Of a stretch of DNA of 64,000 nt, positions 37,194 to 48,053 are shown piece after piece (positions within the stretch are counted from its first letter, which is position 1; each line of letters begins with the position of its first letter). Location: the NCBI RefSeq assembly GCF_004361695.1, contig NZ_SNVW01000008.1, positions 116,546 through 180,545 of the forward strand, written 5' to 3'. This DNA is from Curtobacterium flaccumfaciens. GTDB lineage: Bacteria; Actinomycetota; Actinomycetes; Actinomycetales; Microbacteriaceae. The translations under genes were made by a program, and so were the position numbers. The notes under the pieces are model-generated. The model ran no database searches, was not told where the DNA came from, and was given only the letters and a program-made list of their open reading frames with translations.

Positions 37194-38460
37194 GACGCAG
37201 AGCACCGGCACCGCAGCGAGCGGCACGGCGGCCCGCCGTACCAACGGCGCCGTCGTCGCCGTCAAGAACGTCTTCGTCGCCGAGTCCAGCACGTTCTACA
37301 CGATCCTCGGCGTCACGCTCTTCCTCGTCGTCTTCGGCGTCGTCATGGTGCTCTCGTCGTCGAGCGTCGAGCAGTACGCGGCGACCCACGACTTCTTCGG
37401 CGCCGCGTCCCGCCAGGGCCTCTACGCCGTCCTCGGCGTGCCGCTCATGCTCATCGCGAGCCGCCTGTCCGCCCGCTTCTGGCGTCGGTGGGCGATGTGG
37501 ATCGTCGGCATCGGCCTCATCGTGCAGGCGCTCGTCGTCCTGACCCCGCTCGGGTACTCGATCCAGGGCAACCGGAACTGGATCAAGCTCGGCTCGTTCA
37601 CCGCGCAGCCGTCGGAGATCCTCAAGCTCGCGCTGGTGCTCGGCATCGGCGCGATCATGTACGTCAAGCGCGACAAGCTCGACGACTGGAAAGAGGTCTA
37701 CATCCCGATCGGGATCGCCGCCCTCGGGTCGATCGGCCTCGTGCTGCTCGGCGGTGACCAGGGCACCGCGATGATCATGCTCATCCTGGTGTTCGGCGCC
37801 CTGTACGTCGGGGGTGCCCGGGCGAAGCACCTGCTGCTCGGCCTCGTCGTCCTCGCGGTGGCGCTGCCGTTCGTCACGATGGCGTCGAGCTCCCGGCAGA
37901 GCCGCATCAGCGCGTGGCTGTCGGGCTGCACCGACACGAGCCAGTACCAGGACCTCTGCTGGCAGCCGGTCCACGGCATGTGGGCGCTGGCGTCCGGCGG
38001 CGTGTTCGGGGTCGGGCTCGGCAACTCCAAGGCGAAGTGGTCCTGGCTGCCCGAGGCGGACAATGACTACATCTTCGCGATCATCGGCGAGGAACTCGGC
38101 CTGGTCGGCGCCGTCGTCGTGCTCGCCCTCTTCGTGGTGCTCGCGATCGGCATGATCAAGATCATCCGGCAGTCGAACGACCCGTTCGTGAGGACCGTCA
38201 CCGGCGGCGTCCTCGCGTGGATCATCGGCCAGGCGCTCGTCAACATCGCCGTGGTGCTCGGCCTGCTGCCGGTCCTCGGCGTCCCACTCCCACTCATCTC
38301 GGCCGGTGGTTCCGCGCTCATCATGACGCTCGTCGCGATCGGCGTCGTCCTGTCCTTCGCACGCGAGCTCCCCGGCAAGCACGACCTCCCCGGCAAGCAC
38401 GACCTCCCAGGCGCGAACGCCCGGTCGGTCCCCAGCACCACGAACGGAACACTCCGGTGA
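37162..38460 (+). CDS. ftsW: Lipid II polymerase FtsW (SEDS family)
   Basis: 432 residues from ATG 37162 with GGAGGAAA site, inside the 3' end of murD. Ten or so transmembrane segments. SEDS features: GNRNWIKLGSFTAQPSEILKLALVLG (TM region), QGTAMIMLILVFGALYVGGA, GLGNSKAKWSWLPEADNDYIFAIIGEELG with the essential Asp in NDYIFA, and VPLPLISAGGSALIMTL. It polymerises septal glycan with FtsI. A duplicated GKHDLP at the C-terminus (GKHDLPGKHDLPG) is a small tandem repeat in the cytoplasmic tail. Confidence 0.94.
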   Translation: MATTDLPNGRKTQSTGTAASGTAARRTNGAVVAVKNVFVAESSTFYTILGVTLFLVVFGVVMVLSSSSVEQYAATHDFFGAASRQGLYAVLGVPLMLIASRLSARFWRRWAMWIVGIGLIVQALVVLTPLGYSIQGNRNWIKLGSFTAQPSEILKLALVLGIGAIMYVKRDKLDDWKEVYIPIGIAALGSIGLVLLGGDQGTAMIMLILVFGALYVGGARAKHLLLGLVVLAVALPFVTMASSSRQSRISAWLSGCTDTSQYQDLCWQPVHGMWALASGGVFGVGLGNSKAKWSWLPEADNDYIFAIIGEELGLVGAVVVLALFVVLAIGMIKIIRQSNDPFVRTVTGGVLAWIIGQALVNIAVVLGLLPVLGVPLPLISAGGSALIMTLVAIGVVLSFARELPGKHDLPGKHDLPGANARSVPSTTNGTLR

Positions 38461-39560
38461 GCAAGTACCTCTTCGCCGGCGGCGGCACCGCCGGGCACGT
38501 CAACCCGCTGCTCGCGGTCGCCGACCGGCTGACCGAGCGCGAGCCCGACGCCGAGGTCCTCGTCCTCGGCACCGCGGAGGGCCTGGAGTCCCGTCTCGTC
38601 CCGATGCGCGGCTACGAGCTGCTGACGATCCCGCGCCTGCCCTTCCCGCGCAAGCCGAACGCGGCGGCGCTGCGGTTCCCCGGCGCCTTCTGGCGAGCGG
38701 TCAAGCGGACCGAGCGGCTCATCCGTGAGCACGAGATCGAGGTCGTCCTCGGCGTCGGCGGCTACGCGGCCGCGCCGGCGTACATCGCCGCCCGCCGGAC
38801 CGGCACCCCGATCGTCGTGCACGAGCAGAACGCCAAGCCCGGTCTGGCGAACCGCCTCGCCGCGTTCCTGACGAACCACGTCGGCGTGACGTTCTCGAAC
38901 ACCCGCCTGCGGCACGGTCGCGTCGTCGGCATGCCGCTCCGCCGCGAGATCGAGTCGCTCGACCGCCGTGCGTCCCGCGCCGAGGGGCTCGCCGAGTTCG
39001 GCCTCGACCCCGCTCGTCCGGTCCTGCTGGTCACCGGCGGATCGTCCGGCGCACGGAGCATCAACCGCACCGTGAACGCCGCCGCCGCCACGATCGTCGG
39101 TGCCGGGTGGCAGGTGCTGCACGTGGTCGGGGCCGCGTCCGACATCGGTCCGAGCGACCTCGACGGCTACCACGTGCTGCCGTACTGCGACCGGATGGAC
39201 CTCGCGTACGCGGCGAGTGACTTCGTGGTCTCGCGCTCCGGTGCCGGCATGGTCTGCGAGCTCACGGCCGTCGGGCTGCCGAGCGTCCTGGTGCCGTACC
39301 CTGTCGGCAACGGCGAGCAGCGCCACAACGCGAAGGACGTCGTCGACGCCGGGGGAGCGGTCCTCGTGGCGGACGCGGAATTCGACGAGGACTGGGTGAC
39401 GTTCCAGCTCCTGGACATCCTGCAGGACCGGGCCCGGATCGCCGACATGACGGTCCGCGCCGGCAGTGTCGGCCACCGCGACGGCGCCGACCGGATGACG
39501 GACCTGGTGCTCGACGCAGCGAAGAACGCCGGCACCGCCAGCAGCACGGAGGAAGCATGA
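38457..39560 (+). CDS. murG: Lipid II synthase MurG
   Basis: 367 residues; GTG overlaps ftsW stop (GTGA). A peripheral GT-B glycosyltransferase adding GlcNAc to lipid I. N-terminal glycine loop [48 protein letters not shown], and the C-terminal domain with [57 protein letters not shown] (UDP-GlcNAc binding). Typical in all respects. Confidence 0.96.
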   Translation: MSKYLFAGGGTAGHVNPLLAVADRLTEREPDAEVLVLGTAEGLESRLVPMRGYELLTIPRLPFPRKPNAAALRFPGAFWRAVKRTERLIREHEIEVVLGVGGYAAAPAYIAARRTGTPIVVHEQNAKPGLANRLAAFLTNHVGVTFSNTRLRHGRVVGMPLRREIESLDRRASRAEGLAEFGLDPARPVLLVTGGSSGARSINRTVNAAAATIVGAGWQVLHVVGAASDIGPSDLDGYHVLPYCDRMDLAYAASDFVVSRSGAGMVCELTAVGLPSVLVPYPVGNGEQRHNAKDVVDAGGAVLVADAEFDEDWVTFQLLDILQDRARIADMTVRAGSVGHRDGADRMTDLVLDAAKNAGTASSTEEA

Positions 39561-40978
39561 CCATCAAGCCGGACCTGACGCAGCCGATCCCGGACGACCT
39601 CGGCACGGTGCACTTCGTCGGCATCGGCGGCTCCGGCATGAGCGGCATCGCCCGGCTGTTCCTCGCCGCGGGCCACCGCGTGACGGGCAGCGACTCCCGC
39701 GAGACCGCCACCACCGGCACGATGCGCGAGCTCGGCGCCGACGTGCACATCGGGCACGACGCCGCGAACGTCGGCGCGGCGGACACCATCGTCGTCACGA
39801 GCGCGCTGTGGCCGGACAACCCCGAGCTCCTCGAGGCGCAGCGCCGCGGCCTGCCGGTGCTGCACCGCTCGCAGGCCCTCGCCGCCCTGATCGCCGAGCA
39901 CCGCCTCGTCGCGGTCGCCGGCGCGCACGGCAAGACCACGTCGACCGGCATGATCGTCACCGCCATGGTCGAGCTCGGCCTCGACCCGAGCTTCGTCAAC
40001 GGCGGCGTCATCCAGTCCCTCGGCACCAGCTCGGCCCCGGGCTCGAGCGCCCTGTTCGTCGTCGAGGCCGACGAGTCCGACGGCTCGTTCCTGCTGTACG
40101 ACGTCGCGGTGGCCCTCGTCACGAACGTCGACGCCGACCACCTGGACCACTACGGCAGCGAGGAAGCGTTCACCGAGGCCTTCGTCGAGTTCGCCGCGAA
40201 GGCGTCCGAGCGGGTCGTCATCTCGAGCGACGACGCCGGCGCGAAGCTGGTGACGGCCGGGGTCCGGGCACGTCCCGACGCCCCCGAGGTCGTCACCTTC
40301 GGCGAGGCCGTCGACGCCGATGTCCGGATCGAGGGCATCACCGAGTCGGCGGGCGTCGAGGTCGACTTCCGCTCCGGAGGCGAGGCACACCACCTCACGC
40401 TCCGCGTCCCCGGTCGCCACAACGCGATCAACGCCGTCGGCGCCTTCGCCGTCCTCACCGGGCTCGGCATCGCCCCGGCGGACGCGATCCGCGGCATCGA
40501 GGCGTTCGGCGGCACCCAGCGCCGCTTCGAGCTGCACGGTGTGGAGCGCGGGGTGTCCGTCTACGACGACTACGCGCACCACCCGACCGAGGTCGCGGCG
40601 GCCCTCAAGGCCGCACGCAACGTCGTCGGCGACGGCCGCATCATCGCGATCCACCAGCCGCACCTGTACTCCCGCACCCGGCTGATGGCCGGCGACTTCG
40701 CCAAGGTCTACGAGGAGCTCGCGGACCACACCGTCGTCCTCGACGTGTACGGCGCGCGCGAGGACCCGGAGCCCGGCGTGACCGGTGCCCTGGTGCAGGA
40801 GCGCTTCGCCGACCAGTCCCGTGTCGAGTTCCTGCCCGACTGGGACGAGGCCGCGGCGCGCGCGGCCGCGGTGGCGCGCGACGGCGACATCATCATGACC
40901 CTGAGCTGCGGCGACGTGTACCGGATCATCCCGCAGGTCATCGACGCGCTCCAGGGCGACGGAGCGCCGTCCCGGTGA
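39557..40978 (+). CDS. murC: UDP-N-acetylmuramate--first amino acid ligase MurC
   Basis: 473 residues; ATG overlaps the murG stop. Attaches the first amino acid (L-alanine, or glycine in group B walls) to UDP-MurNAc. N-terminal [23 protein letters not shown]-loop [35 protein letters not shown]; and C-terminal [19 protein letters not shown] and [12 protein letters not shown]. It overlaps ftsQ by GTGA. Confidence 0.95.
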   Translation: MTIKPDLTQPIPDDLGTVHFVGIGGSGMSGIARLFLAAGHRVTGSDSRETATTGTMRELGADVHIGHDAANVGAADTIVVTSALWPDNPELLEAQRRGLPVLHRSQALAALIAEHRLVAVAGAHGKTTSTGMIVTAMVELGLDPSFVNGGVIQSLGTSSAPGSSALFVVEADESDGSFLLYDVAVALVTNVDADHLDHYGSEEAFTEAFVEFAAKASERVVISSDDAGAKLVTAGVRARPDAPEVVTFGEAVDADVRIEGITESAGVEVDFRSGGEAHHLTLRVPGRHNAINAVGAFAVLTGLGIAPADAIRGIEAFGGTQRRFELHGVERGVSVYDDYAHHPTEVAAALKAARNVVGDGRIIAIHQPHLYSRTRLMAGDFAKVYEELADHTVVLDVYGAREDPEPGVTGALVQERFADQSRVEFLPDWDEAAARAAAVARDGDIIMTLSCGDVYRIIPQVIDALQGDGAPSR

Positions 40979-42234
40979 AGCGCCCGGAGGGGTTCGACGA
41001 GCGTCCGGCACAGCCGGACGCCTCTGCCGAGGACGCCTCGGCGCCCCGGCAGCGCCGTGCCCCGCTGATCCCGCGGCGTCCGTCCCGCGGGTCCTCGTCG
41101 GACGGCCTGGAGGCGCGGCCCGACCCCGCCCCATCGGCTCCCGTCGACGAGACGGAGACGCCCACCACCACGGACGGCACCGCCGACGACTCCGGTCCGT
41201 CAGCGCGCGACCGCGCGGGCGCCTTCGCCGGCGCGGCCGGCCGCCGGCTCGGTGCCGGTCTGTCGACCGTCGCCGGCCGCCTGCGCGAGTACACGCCGGA
41301 CGAGGACCACCGCGACCCCGACGCGGAACGCCGCGAGACCCTGCGCCGTGAGACCGAGCGTGCCGACGCCGAACGGCTGGCGGCACTGACCGACCTGCAC
41401 CCCGAGGACGGCCACGAGCACGCGACCCCGATCGGCGCCGGCGTCCGTGCGGCCGAGACCGCACGCGAGGCCCGGGTGGCGAAGCGACGCCGTCGGCTCC
41501 TCGAGCGCGCCGAGGTCCGGCGGTTCACCCGTCGCAGCCGCCACCGCCGCGCGGCGTGGATCACCGGCGCGAGCATCTTCCTGGTCTTCGGCATCTCGAT
41601 CCTGGTCGCGGTGTTCTCGCCGCTGATGGCCCTGCAGACGATCGAGGTCAAGGGCACGAACCGCGTCGACGCCACGCAGCTCCGGCAGGCGCTGTCCGAG
41701 CAGATCGGCACGCCGCTCGCCCGCCTCGACTTCGAGGAGATCAAGCGGGACATCGCCGGCTTCCCGCTCATCGAGAGCTACGTCACCGAAGAGGCCCCGC
41801 CGCACACCCTGGTGGTGACGGTCACCGAGCGCACCCCGGTGGTGGCGGTCCGGTCCGGCTCGACGTTCGACCTCGTCGACCCGGCGGGGATCGTCGTGCA
41901 GTCGTCACCGAAGCAGCCGGCGAACATGCCGGTGGCCGACATCGGCAGCGCGAAGCTCGGGTCGCCGGTGTTCCGCACCATGACCGAGGTCGTGCTGGCG
42001 CTGCCGTCGACCGTGCGCGCGCAGGTGACGAGCGTGAAGGCGTCCACCGCGGACGACGTGACGCTGACCCTCAAGGACAAGTCGACGGTCGTGTGGGGGA
42101 ACCCGGACGACTCCGACGCGAAGGCGGCGCTCCTCGCGGCCCTCGTGAAGGACCACTCGACGCGGAACCCCGGCGTCGTCGTCGAGTACGACGTGAGTGC
42201 GCCGGACAACGGCGTCATCCGCGCGAAGCCCTGA
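40975..42234 (+). CDS. ftsQ: Cell division protein FtsQ with long cytoplasmic N-terminus
   Basis: 419 residues from GTG 40975 overlapping the murC stop (GTGA). The first ~185 residues are disordered, charged and Pro/Arg/Asp-rich, much longer than in most FtsQ, and include a copy of the CTGGAGGC repeat arm (41101-41118) encoding DGLEAR. Then comes one transmembrane helix (about 193-213, [22 protein letters not shown]), the POTRA domain [34 protein letters not shown] and the beta domain with [12 protein letters not shown]. It links the early ring to FtsL/FtsI. ftsZ follows after a promoter region. Confidence 0.92.
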   Translation: MKRPEGFDERPAQPDASAEDASAPRQRRAPLIPRRPSRGSSSDGLEARPDPAPSAPVDETETPTTTDGTADDSGPSARDRAGAFAGAAGRRLGAGLSTVAGRLREYTPDEDHRDPDAERRETLRRETERADAERLAALTDLHPEDGHEHATPIGAGVRAAETAREARVAKRRRRLLERAEVRRFTRRSRHRRAAWITGASIFLVFGISILVAVFSPLMALQTIEVKGTNRVDATQLRQALSEQIGTPLARLDFEEIKRDIAGFPLIESYVTEEAPPHTLVVTVTERTPVVAVRSGSTFDLVDPAGIVVQSSPKQPANMPVADIGSAKLGSPVFRTMTEVVLALPSTVRAQVTSVKASTADDVTLTLKDKSTVVWGNPDDSDAKAALLAALVKDHSTRNPGVVVEYDVSAPDNGVIRAKP

Positions 42235-42383
42235 CGGAAGCCCGGACGGATCGTGCGACACGCGGCGTGGCGGGGCGACAGTGCCCGGAGCACACCCGTA
42301 GCGTCGAGGACAGCACCACATCTACCAGCATTACCCCTGAACTTCAAGTAGAGGTTGAGGGTTCGACCGGAGGCCCGACTGAC
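42235..42383 (+). promoter_or_regulatory. ftsZ upstream region with shared motif
   Basis: 149 bases between ftsQ and ftsZ, with an AT-richer patch at 42315-42360. It contains CACCCGTAGCG (42293-42303), identical to 11 bases before wag31, whose TAGCGT could be a -10 box. It also contains TTCAAGTAGAGGTTGAG (42343-42359), the reverse complement of the CTCAACC-N5-TTGAA motif found before merR2, the candidate FtsR site. GGAGG at 42370-42374 is the ribosome site for the GTG at 42384. Confidence 0.5.
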
Positions 42384-43553
42384 GTGACCACGAACCACAA
42401 CTACCTCGCCGTCATCAAGGTCGTCGGTGTCGGCGGCGGCGGCGTGAACGCCGTGAACCGCATGATCGAGCTCGGCCTCCGCGGCGTCGAGTTCATCGCC
42501 ATCAACACCGACGCACAGGCCCTGCTGCTGAGCGACGCCGACGTCAAGCTCGACGTGGGCCGTGAGATCACCCGTGGTCTCGGCGCCGGCGCGGACCCCG
42601 AGGTCGGCCGTCGCGCCGCCGAGGACCACGCGGAGGAGATCGAGGAAGCGCTCGCGGGCGCCGACATGGTCTTCGTCACCGCGGGTGAGGGCGGCGGGAC
42701 CGGTACGGGTGGTGCTCCCGTGGTCGCGCGCATCGCGAAGTCGATCGGTGCGCTCACCATCGGCGTCGTCACGAAGCCGTTCAGCTTCGAGGGCAAGCGT
42801 CGGCAGTCGCAGGCCGAGAACGGCGTCGCCGGGCTCAAGGACGAGGTCGACACGCTCATCGTCGTGCCGAACGACCGCCTGCTCGAGATCAGCGACCGCG
42901 GCATCTCCATGGTCGAGGCCTTCGCGACCGCCGACCAGGTGCTCCTCGCCGGTGTGCAGGGCATCACCGACCTCATCACGACCCCGGGCCTCATCAACCT
43001 CGACTTCGCCGACGTCAAGTCGGTCATGCAGGGCGCCGGTTCGGCGCTCATGGGCATCGGCTCCTCGCGGGGCGCCGACCGCGCGATCAAGGCGGCCGAG
43101 CTCGCCGTCGCGTCGCCGCTGCTCGAGGCCTCGATCGACGGTGCGCACGGCGTGCTGCTCTCGATCCAGGGTGGGTCGAACCTCGGCATCTTCGAGATCA
43201 ACGACGCCGCCCGTCTCGTGCAGGAGGCCGTCCACCCCGAGGCGAACATCATCTTCGGCGCGGTCATCGACGACACCCTCGGCGACGAGGTCCGTGTGAC
43301 CGTCATCGCCGCGGGCTTCGACGGCGGCGAGCCCCAGCAGCAGCAGAAGGAACGTCGCTCGAGCTACGTCGACCCCGAGGCCGGCGCGACCGTCCCCGTG
43401 GCGAGCGCCGGTGGCACGGGCGCGATCGAGGACTCCTCCTCGTCGGCGCCCTCGTGGGCGTCGCAGGAGCACGCGGCGCCGGCGCAGCGCGCCGCCGACC
43501 CCGCCTTCGACGACGATGACGACGAGCTCGACGTCCCCGACTTCCTGAAGTAA
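42384..43553 (+). CDS. ftsZ: Cell division tubulin homologue FtsZ
   Basis: 389 residues from GTG 42384. GTPase that forms the Z-ring. Blocks: [37 protein letters not shown], the tubulin signature [19 protein letters not shown], and the T7 loop [22 protein letters not shown] with catalytic Asp. A Ser/Ala/Glu-rich linker (about 320-375) leads to the conserved C-terminal peptide [11 protein letters not shown] that binds SepF and other partners. Expression is likely controlled by the upstream FtsR-like site. Confidence 0.97.
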   Translation: MTTNHNYLAVIKVVGVGGGGVNAVNRMIELGLRGVEFIAINTDAQALLLSDADVKLDVGREITRGLGAGADPEVGRRAAEDHAEEIEEALAGADMVFVTAGEGGGTGTGGAPVVARIAKSIGALTIGVVTKPFSFEGKRRQSQAENGVAGLKDEVDTLIVVPNDRLLEISDRGISMVEAFATADQVLLAGVQGITDLITTPGLINLDFADVKSVMQGAGSALMGIGSSRGADRAIKAAELAVASPLLEASIDGAHGVLLSIQGGSNLGIFEINDAARLVQEAVHPEANIIFGAVIDDTLGDEVRVTVIAAGFDGGEPQQQQKERRSSYVDPEAGATVPVASAGGTGAIEDSSSSAPSWASQEHAAPAQRAADPAFDDDDDELDVPDFLK

Positions 43554-43560
43554 CACCCCC

Positions 43561-44286
43561 TTGGTAGCCGACCCGCGCCTCCCGTCCGCCTCGTCACCCG
43601 ACGACGGACCGGAGGCGCGTCTCGCGTCCGTCCGGTCCGGCATCTCCGACGCGGCGCGAGCCGCGGGGCGGTCGGTCGACGAGCTGACGCTCGTGGTCGT
43701 CACGAAGTACCACCCGGCGTCGCTCGTCCGGGAGCTCGCCGCCCTCGGCGTCACGGACGTGGGGGAGAACCGGCACCAGGAAGCGCAGGCGAAGGCCGCC
43801 GAGCTCGCCGACCTGCCGCTGACGTGGCACTTCGTCGGGCAGCTGCAGTCGAAGAAGGCGCGGCAGGTGCGCCGCTACGCGCACGTGGTGCAGTCGCTCG
43901 ACCGCGACTCCGTCGTCGACGCGTTCGCCCCGACCGAGGCTGACCCGGAGCCGCCGGTGATCGACGGCTTCGTGCAGGTCAACCTCACCGACGACCCGGG
44001 CCGCGGCGGCGTGCAGCCCGACGCCGTCGAGGCGATGGTCGAGCGGGTCCTCGCGACCGGCACGATCCGGCTGCGCGGCGTGATGGCCGTCGCACCGCTC
44101 GACGAGGAACCCCGTGCCGCCTTCGCGCGGCTGCGCTCGATCTCGTCGCGTGTGGTGTCGCTCGCGCCCGGCGCCACGGACATCTCCGCCGGGATGAGCG
44201 GCGACTACGCGGACGCCGTGCTCGAGGGCGCGACACACCTCCGGATCGGGACCGCAATCACGGGAAATCGCCCGGTCGCGCCCTAG
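43561..44286 (+). CDS. YggS-family pyridoxal phosphate-binding protein
   Basis: 241 residues from a TTG 8 bases after the ftsZ stop. No ribosome site is visible. The PLP lysine is in [11 protein letters not shown] (about residue 50), followed by [26 protein letters not shown] and the phosphate-binding end [28 protein letters not shown]. It maintains PLP and amino acid homeostasis; the gene often lies between ftsZ and sepF. The first ~20 codons are built from two inverted CTGGAGGC-type arms (43574-43619), so the N-terminus may be a recent extension and the functional start could be elsewhere. Confidence 0.88.
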   Translation: MVADPRLPSASSPDDGPEARLASVRSGISDAARAAGRSVDELTLVVVTKYHPASLVRELAALGVTDVGENRHQEAQAKAAELADLPLTWHFVGQLQSKKARQVRRYAHVVQSLDRDSVVDAFAPTEADPEPPVIDGFVQVNLTDDPGRGGVQPDAVEAMVERVLATGTIRLRGVMAVAPLDEEPRAAFARLRSISSRVVSLAPGATDISAGMSGDYADAVLEGATHLRIGTAITGNRPVAP

Positions 44287-44329
44287 CCTCGTCCCAAGGG
44301 CATCCACGAGCACGAACTCCGGAGGAACC

Positions 44330-44905
44330 ATGGCCAACCCGCTGAAGAAGACGATGGTCTACCTCGGCCTCGCCGACGAGGAACTCGAGTACGAGGACGA
44401 GCAGCCGCAGGAGCCTGCGCGCCAGCAGTCGTCCCGTCAGCAGGCCGCGCCGGCCCAGGCCCCCGTGGCCGCACCCGTCGCGCAGGAGGCCGCCGCGCCC
44501 GTCGCGGCACCGGTGGCACCCGCCCCCGAGCCCAAGACGCAGACCCACCAGCGCGGCGCCCAGGTCACCCCGCTCCGCCGCTCGCACACGACCGCACAGA
44601 AGGCAGCACCGGTCCAGGAAATGAACGAGATCCTCACCGTCCACCCGCGCGAGTACAAGGACGCCCAGTCCATCGCCGAGAGCTTCCGCGACGGCATCCC
44701 CGTCATCATCAACCTCTCGCAGATGACCGAGGCGGACGCGCGCCGCATGATCGACTTCGCCTCCGGGCTCTCGCTCGGCCTGTACGGCAAGATCGAGCGC
44801 GTCACGAACAAGGTCTTCCTGCTCTCCCCGGCGCACGTCGCGGTGAGCGGTGAGGCGCCTGAGGTAGAGTCCGACATCGAGGCGTCCTTCTTCGCCCAGT
44901 CCTGA
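44330..44905 (+). CDS. sepF: Cell division protein SepF
   Basis: 191 residues, ATG with CCGGAGGAA. An N-terminal membrane-binding helix ([14 protein letters not shown]), a Pro/Ala/Gln-rich linker to residue ~90, and the SepF domain: [71 protein letters not shown]. It anchors FtsZ to the membrane in actinobacteria, which lack FtsA. An intergenic stretch with a GAGYCCCTCNGGCCC triple repeat follows. Confidence 0.94.
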   Translation: MANPLKKTMVYLGLADEELEYEDEQPQEPARQQSSRQQAAPAQAPVAAPVAQEAAAPVAAPVAPAPEPKTQTHQRGAQVTPLRRSHTTAQKAAPVQEMNEILTVHPREYKDAQSIAESFRDGIPVIINLSQMTEADARRMIDFASGLSLGLYGKIERVTNKVFLLSPAHVAVSGEAPEVESDIEASFFAQS

Positions 44906-45006
44906 GTCCCTCGGGCCCGAGTCCCTCTGGCCCGAGCCCATCAGGCCCACCCGCCCCGTGAGCGACGTCACGTGACGACGCCCACCCGAGCCGAGCGAGC
45001 CCCATC

Positions 45007-45294
45007 GTGTCCGCGATCTTCACGATCCTGTACTTCCTCCTCCTGCTCTACTTCTTCGTGATGTGGGGACGGTTCGCGCTCGACATCGTGCAGGCGTACA
45101 ACCGCTCCTGGCGGCCCCGCGGGGGACTCCTCGTGGTCTCCGAGGTCGTCTACACCCTGACCGACCCGCCGATCCGCACCGTCCGCAAGGCGCTTCCGCC
45201 GCTGCGGATGGGGCCGGTGGCGCTCGACTTCGGGTGGACGATCGTCATGCTCGTGGTCATCATCGCGATGACCATCGCCCGGGCGTTCATCTAG
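45007..45294 (+). CDS. YggT family membrane protein
   Basis: 95 residues from GTG. Two transmembrane helices: near residues 2-24 (AIFTILYFLLLLYFFVMWGRFAL) and 75-94 (LDFGWTIVMLVVIIAMTIARAF), with the family segment VVSEVVYTLTDPPIRTVRKALPPLR between. Found next to sepF and wag31 in many actinobacteria; role in division or osmotic stress is suspected but not established. Confidence 0.9.
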   Translation: MSAIFTILYFLLLLYFFVMWGRFALDIVQAYNRSWRPRGGLLVVSEVVYTLTDPPIRTVRKALPPLRMGPVALDFGWTIVMLVVIIAMTIARAFI

Positions 45295-45430
45295 CCCAGC
45301 CCGACCACGACACGCGCCACGCCGCGGTCACGGTCACGGTTCTCGGCCGCCGTCGGTGTACGGTGGTCGGGATCGATGCTCGCTCCGGCGCAGCATCCGC
45401 ACCGCAGGGAGCGACTGGTACATTCGGTCG

Positions 45431-45441
45431 CACCCGTAGCG
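45431..45441 (+). promoter_or_regulatory. Putative wag31 promoter element shared with ftsZ
   Basis: CACCCGTAGCG identical to 42293-42303 upstream of ftsZ; TAGCGG could be a -10 box 37 bases before the start codon. Confidence 0.3.
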
Positions 45442-45478
45442 GTTCCACACGTTCAGCAGTTCTATTGAGGTGACGGCA

Positions 45479-46162
45479 ATGGCTTTGACGCCGGAAGACG
45501 TAGTCAACAAGCGGTTCCAGCCGACGAAGTTCCGCGAGGGCTACGACCAGGACGAGGTCGACGACTTCCTCGACGAGGTCGTGGTCGAGCTGCGTCGCCT
45601 GACGGCCGAGAACGACGAGCTCCGTCAGCGCCTGCAGGCCGCCGAGTCGGCCCCGCAGTCGGCGCAGGCCGAGCAGTCCGCTCCGACCCCCGAGCCCGAG
45701 CCGGAGCCCGCCCCCGTGGCCGCCGCCCCGGAGCCCGCTCCGGTCGCCGCAGCCGCGCCGGCCTCGACGGTCCCCGCCGACGAGGACACCGAGGGCACCA
45801 CGAACCTCCTCACGCTCGCTCGCCGTCTCCACGAGGAGCACGTGCGTGAAGGCGTCGAGAAGCGCGACGCGCTCATCGCCGAGGGCACCGCCCAGGCAGC
45901 GCGTCTCGTCTCCGAGGCCGAGGCCAAGCAGCGCCAGATCATAGCCGACACCGAGAACACGAACCGTCAGCGTGTCGCGGTGCTCGAGCAGGAGCAGCGC
46001 CAGCTCGAGGGCAAGATCGACGAGCTCCGCACCTTCGAGCGCGACTACCGTGCGCAGCTCAAGAGCTACATCCAGGGCCAGCTCAACGAGCTGGACGGTT
46101 CGGGCACCGAGCAGTCCGGTCTCACCCCCGCGCCGGCATCGGCGCAGGGCTTCGGCAACTGA
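45479..46162 (+). CDS. wag31: Polar growth and division protein DivIVA/Wag31
   Basis: 227 residues from ATG 45479 (GAGGTGA site). The N-terminus MALTPEDVVNKRFQPTKFREGYDQDEVDDFLDEVVVELRRL is the DivIVA lipid-binding domain. A Pro/Glu/Ala-rich linker (about 62-105) follows, then a long coiled coil (110-210) rich in Glu, Gln and Arg. It oligomerises at curved membranes and directs polar growth and septum placement. Last gene of the dcw cluster. Confidence 0.95.
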   Translation: MALTPEDVVNKRFQPTKFREGYDQDEVDDFLDEVVVELRRLTAENDELRQRLQAAESAPQSAQAEQSAPTPEPEPEPAPVAAAPEPAPVAAAAPASTVPADEDTEGTTNLLTLARRLHEEHVREGVEKRDALIAEGTAQAARLVSEAEAKQRQIIADTENTNRQRVAVLEQEQRQLEGKIDELRTFERDYRAQLKSYIQGQLNELDGSGTEQSGLTPAPASAQGFGN

Positions 46163-46164
46163 CG

Positions 46165-46818
46165 TTGTCGCGACCAGCATCACGAGCGAAGGTCAGTGCA
46201 CGCGCTATCGCGGCACTGGCCTTCGCCGCTGTCGTCGTGGTGGCGCTCGACCAGGGCGTGAAGGCGCTCGTCGTCGCGAACCTGCCGTACGGCACCGCGG
46301 TCCCCGTCCTCGGGAACGCCCTGCAGTTCTTCTACGTCCGGAACCCCGGCGCCGCGTTCTCGTTCGCGGTGAACATGACGTGGGTGTTCTCGATCGTCTC
46401 GACGGCCGTCGTCGTCGCGATCATCGTCTTCGCCCGACGGATCCGCTCGATGTGGTGGGCACTCGTGCTCGGCATGCTGCTCGGCGGGGCGCTCGGCAAC
46501 CTGCTCGACCGGCTCTTCCGTGAGCCCGGCTTCGGCCGCGGTCACGTCGTGGACTTCATCTCGACACCGTGGATGATGCCGGCGATCTACAACATCGCCG
46601 ACTCGTTCATCTGCATCAGCATGGTGATCTTCGTGCTGCTCGTGATCCTCGGGGTGAACCTCGACGGTTCCCGCGCGCTGACCGCGAAGCAGCAGCGCGC
46701 CCGGGACGCGGCCGGCCCCGGTACGCCCGAGTCGGACGGCACGCGGATCGCCGCCGCCTCCGACGACCCGCGCGCGCCGCGTGACGGGCGCGACACGCTG
46801 GGCCACGACGCCACGTGA
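46165..46818 (+). CDS. lspA: Signal peptidase II (lipoprotein signal peptidase)
   Basis: 217 residues from a TTG 2 bases after wag31. Four transmembrane helices; removes signal peptides from diacylglyceryl-modified prolipoproteins. The catalytic aspartates are D130 (HVVDFIS) and D146 (YNIADSFI); [13 protein letters not shown] and [15 protein letters not shown] are also conserved. A C-terminal hydrophilic tail of ~50 residues (Pro/Arg/Asp-rich) is longer than usual. It overlaps the pseudouridine synthase by GTGA. CtaC in this window is a likely substrate. Confidence 0.93.
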   Translation: MSRPASRAKVSARAIAALAFAAVVVVALDQGVKALVVANLPYGTAVPVLGNALQFFYVRNPGAAFSFAVNMTWVFSIVSTAVVVAIIVFARRIRSMWWALVLGMLLGGALGNLLDRLFREPGFGRGHVVDFISTPWMMPAIYNIADSFICISMVIFVLLVILGVNLDGSRALTAKQQRARDAAGPGTPESDGTRIAAASDDPRAPRDGRDTLGHDAT

Positions 46819-47738
46819 GCGAGCAGCGCAGTCTGCCCGTGCCGGACGGGCTCGCCGGTGAGCGCGTCGACGCGGCCATCGCGAAGCTCCTCGGGTTCAG
46901 CCGGTCCTTCGCGGCCGACGTCGTCGCCGCCGGGGGCGTGCGCGTCGACGGGGCCGTCGTCGACAAGTCCGACCGGTTGCACGCCGACTCGTGGCTCGAG
47001 GTCGAGTGGACCCCGAAGGAAGCCCCGCGGATCATCCCCGTCGAGGTCCCCGGCATGACGGTCGTGCACGACGACGACGACATCATCGTCGTCGACAAGC
47101 CGATCGGCGTCGCCGCCCACCCGTCGCCCGGCTGGGACGGCCCGACGGTGCCCGGTGGCCTGGCCGCGGCCGGGTTCACCATCGCGACCTCGGGTGCCGC
47201 CGAGCGCGCGGGCATCGTGCACCGGCTCGACGTCGGCACCTCGGGCCTGATGGTCGTCGCGAAGACCGAGCTCGCCTACACGCACCTCAAGCGCGCCTTC
47301 AAGGAGCGCACGGTCGAGAAGGTCTACCACGCGCTCGCGCAGGGGCACCCGGACCCGACCTCCGGCACCGTCGACGCACCCATCGGCCGGCACCCGTCGA
47401 GCGACTGGAAGTTCGCGGTGACAGCGGACGGCAAGCCGAGCGTCACGCACTACGCGACGCTCGAGGCGTTCCGGTCCGCGACGCTGCTCGAGGTGCACCT
47501 CGAGACCGGTCGGACGCACCAGATCCGGGTGCACATGGCCGCGACGCGCCACCCGCTCGTCGGCGACACCATGTACGGGGCCGACCCCGTGCTCGCCGCG
47601 GAGCTCGGGTTGACGCGGCAGTGGCTCGACGCCGTGCGGCTCGGGTTCGAACACCCGCGCACCGGGCAGTGGGTGCAGTACGAGGCCTCGTACCCGGAGG
47701 ACCTGCAGCTGGCGCTCGACCGCATCCGCGCCGCGTAG
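46815..47738 (+). CDS. RluA-family rRNA pseudouridine synthase
   Basis: 307 residues; GTG overlaps the lspA stop. N-terminal S4 RNA-binding domain (about 12-65, [32 protein letters not shown]). The catalytic domain has [17 protein letters not shown] with the nucleophile D139, and the C-terminal [28 protein letters not shown]. It isomerises specific uridines in 23S rRNA (RluD-like). Pairing with lspA is conserved widely in bacteria. Confidence 0.94.
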   Translation: MSEQRSLPVPDGLAGERVDAAIAKLLGFSRSFAADVVAAGGVRVDGAVVDKSDRLHADSWLEVEWTPKEAPRIIPVEVPGMTVVHDDDDIIVVDKPIGVAAHPSPGWDGPTVPGGLAAAGFTIATSGAAERAGIVHRLDVGTSGLMVVAKTELAYTHLKRAFKERTVEKVYHALAQGHPDPTSGTVDAPIGRHPSSDWKFAVTADGKPSVTHYATLEAFRSATLLEVHLETGRTHQIRVHMAATRHPLVGDTMYGADPVLAAELGLTRQWLDAVRLGFEHPRTGQWVQYEASYPEDLQLALDRIRAA

Positions 47739-47784
47739 GCGGGCGTGCCTCGGGCCGGGCCTCCGGCCGGGCCCTCGGCGCGCT

Positions 47785-47840
47785 GAGGTCGCGCAATGTG
47801 CCGCCCGCGTGCCGCCGAGGCGGCACTTCGTGCGACCTCG
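47785..47840. repeat. 56-bp inverted repeat related to the GAGATCGCAC family
   Basis: TGAGGTCGCGC faces GTGCGACCTCG, with inner partial symmetry GCCGCC/GGCGGC. One base shorter than the other copies. A third arm follows at 47862. Confidence 0.7.
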
Positions 47841-47900
47841 ACGACCGTCGCGCGGCGTGTCGTGCGATCTCGCGGGCGCCAGCCCGACGTGACCACCATT

Positions 47901-47944
47901 CGGCCAGGAGGCGCGTGCCGGGGCCGCCACGCGCCTCCAGGCCG
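47901..47944. repeat. CTGGAGGC-family palindrome
   Basis: CGGCCAGGAGGCGCGTG and CACGCGCCTCCAGGCCG: 17-base arms with one mismatch, 10-base loop, 44 bp total. Confidence 0.78.
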
Positions 47945-48009
47945 TCAGGGCGTGCGTCCACCGACCGACTGCCGTGATCGACGTGCCCGGGAACGTCGCC
48001 GGTCGCCGT

Positions 48010-48015
48010 TAGGCT
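48010..48015 (+). promoter_or_regulatory. Probable -10 hexamer of dnaE
   Basis: TAGGCT, 38 bases before the GTG of dnaE. Same hexamer as before glk and hisD. Confidence 0.45.
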
Positions 48016-48053
48016 GTTCTTGCCCGCAGCAGCTTCGTCGAACCGGAGGTTCC

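Larger units (their letters stand above)
47739..48053. other. 315-bp intergenic region with repeats, upstream of dnaE
   Basis: No gene. It contains a 56-bp inverted repeat (47785-47840), an extra GTGCGATCTC arm at 47862-47871, a CTGGAGGC-type palindrome (47901-47944), then a TAGGCT -10 box (48010-48015) and the GGAGG site of dnaE. Confidence 0.65.
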
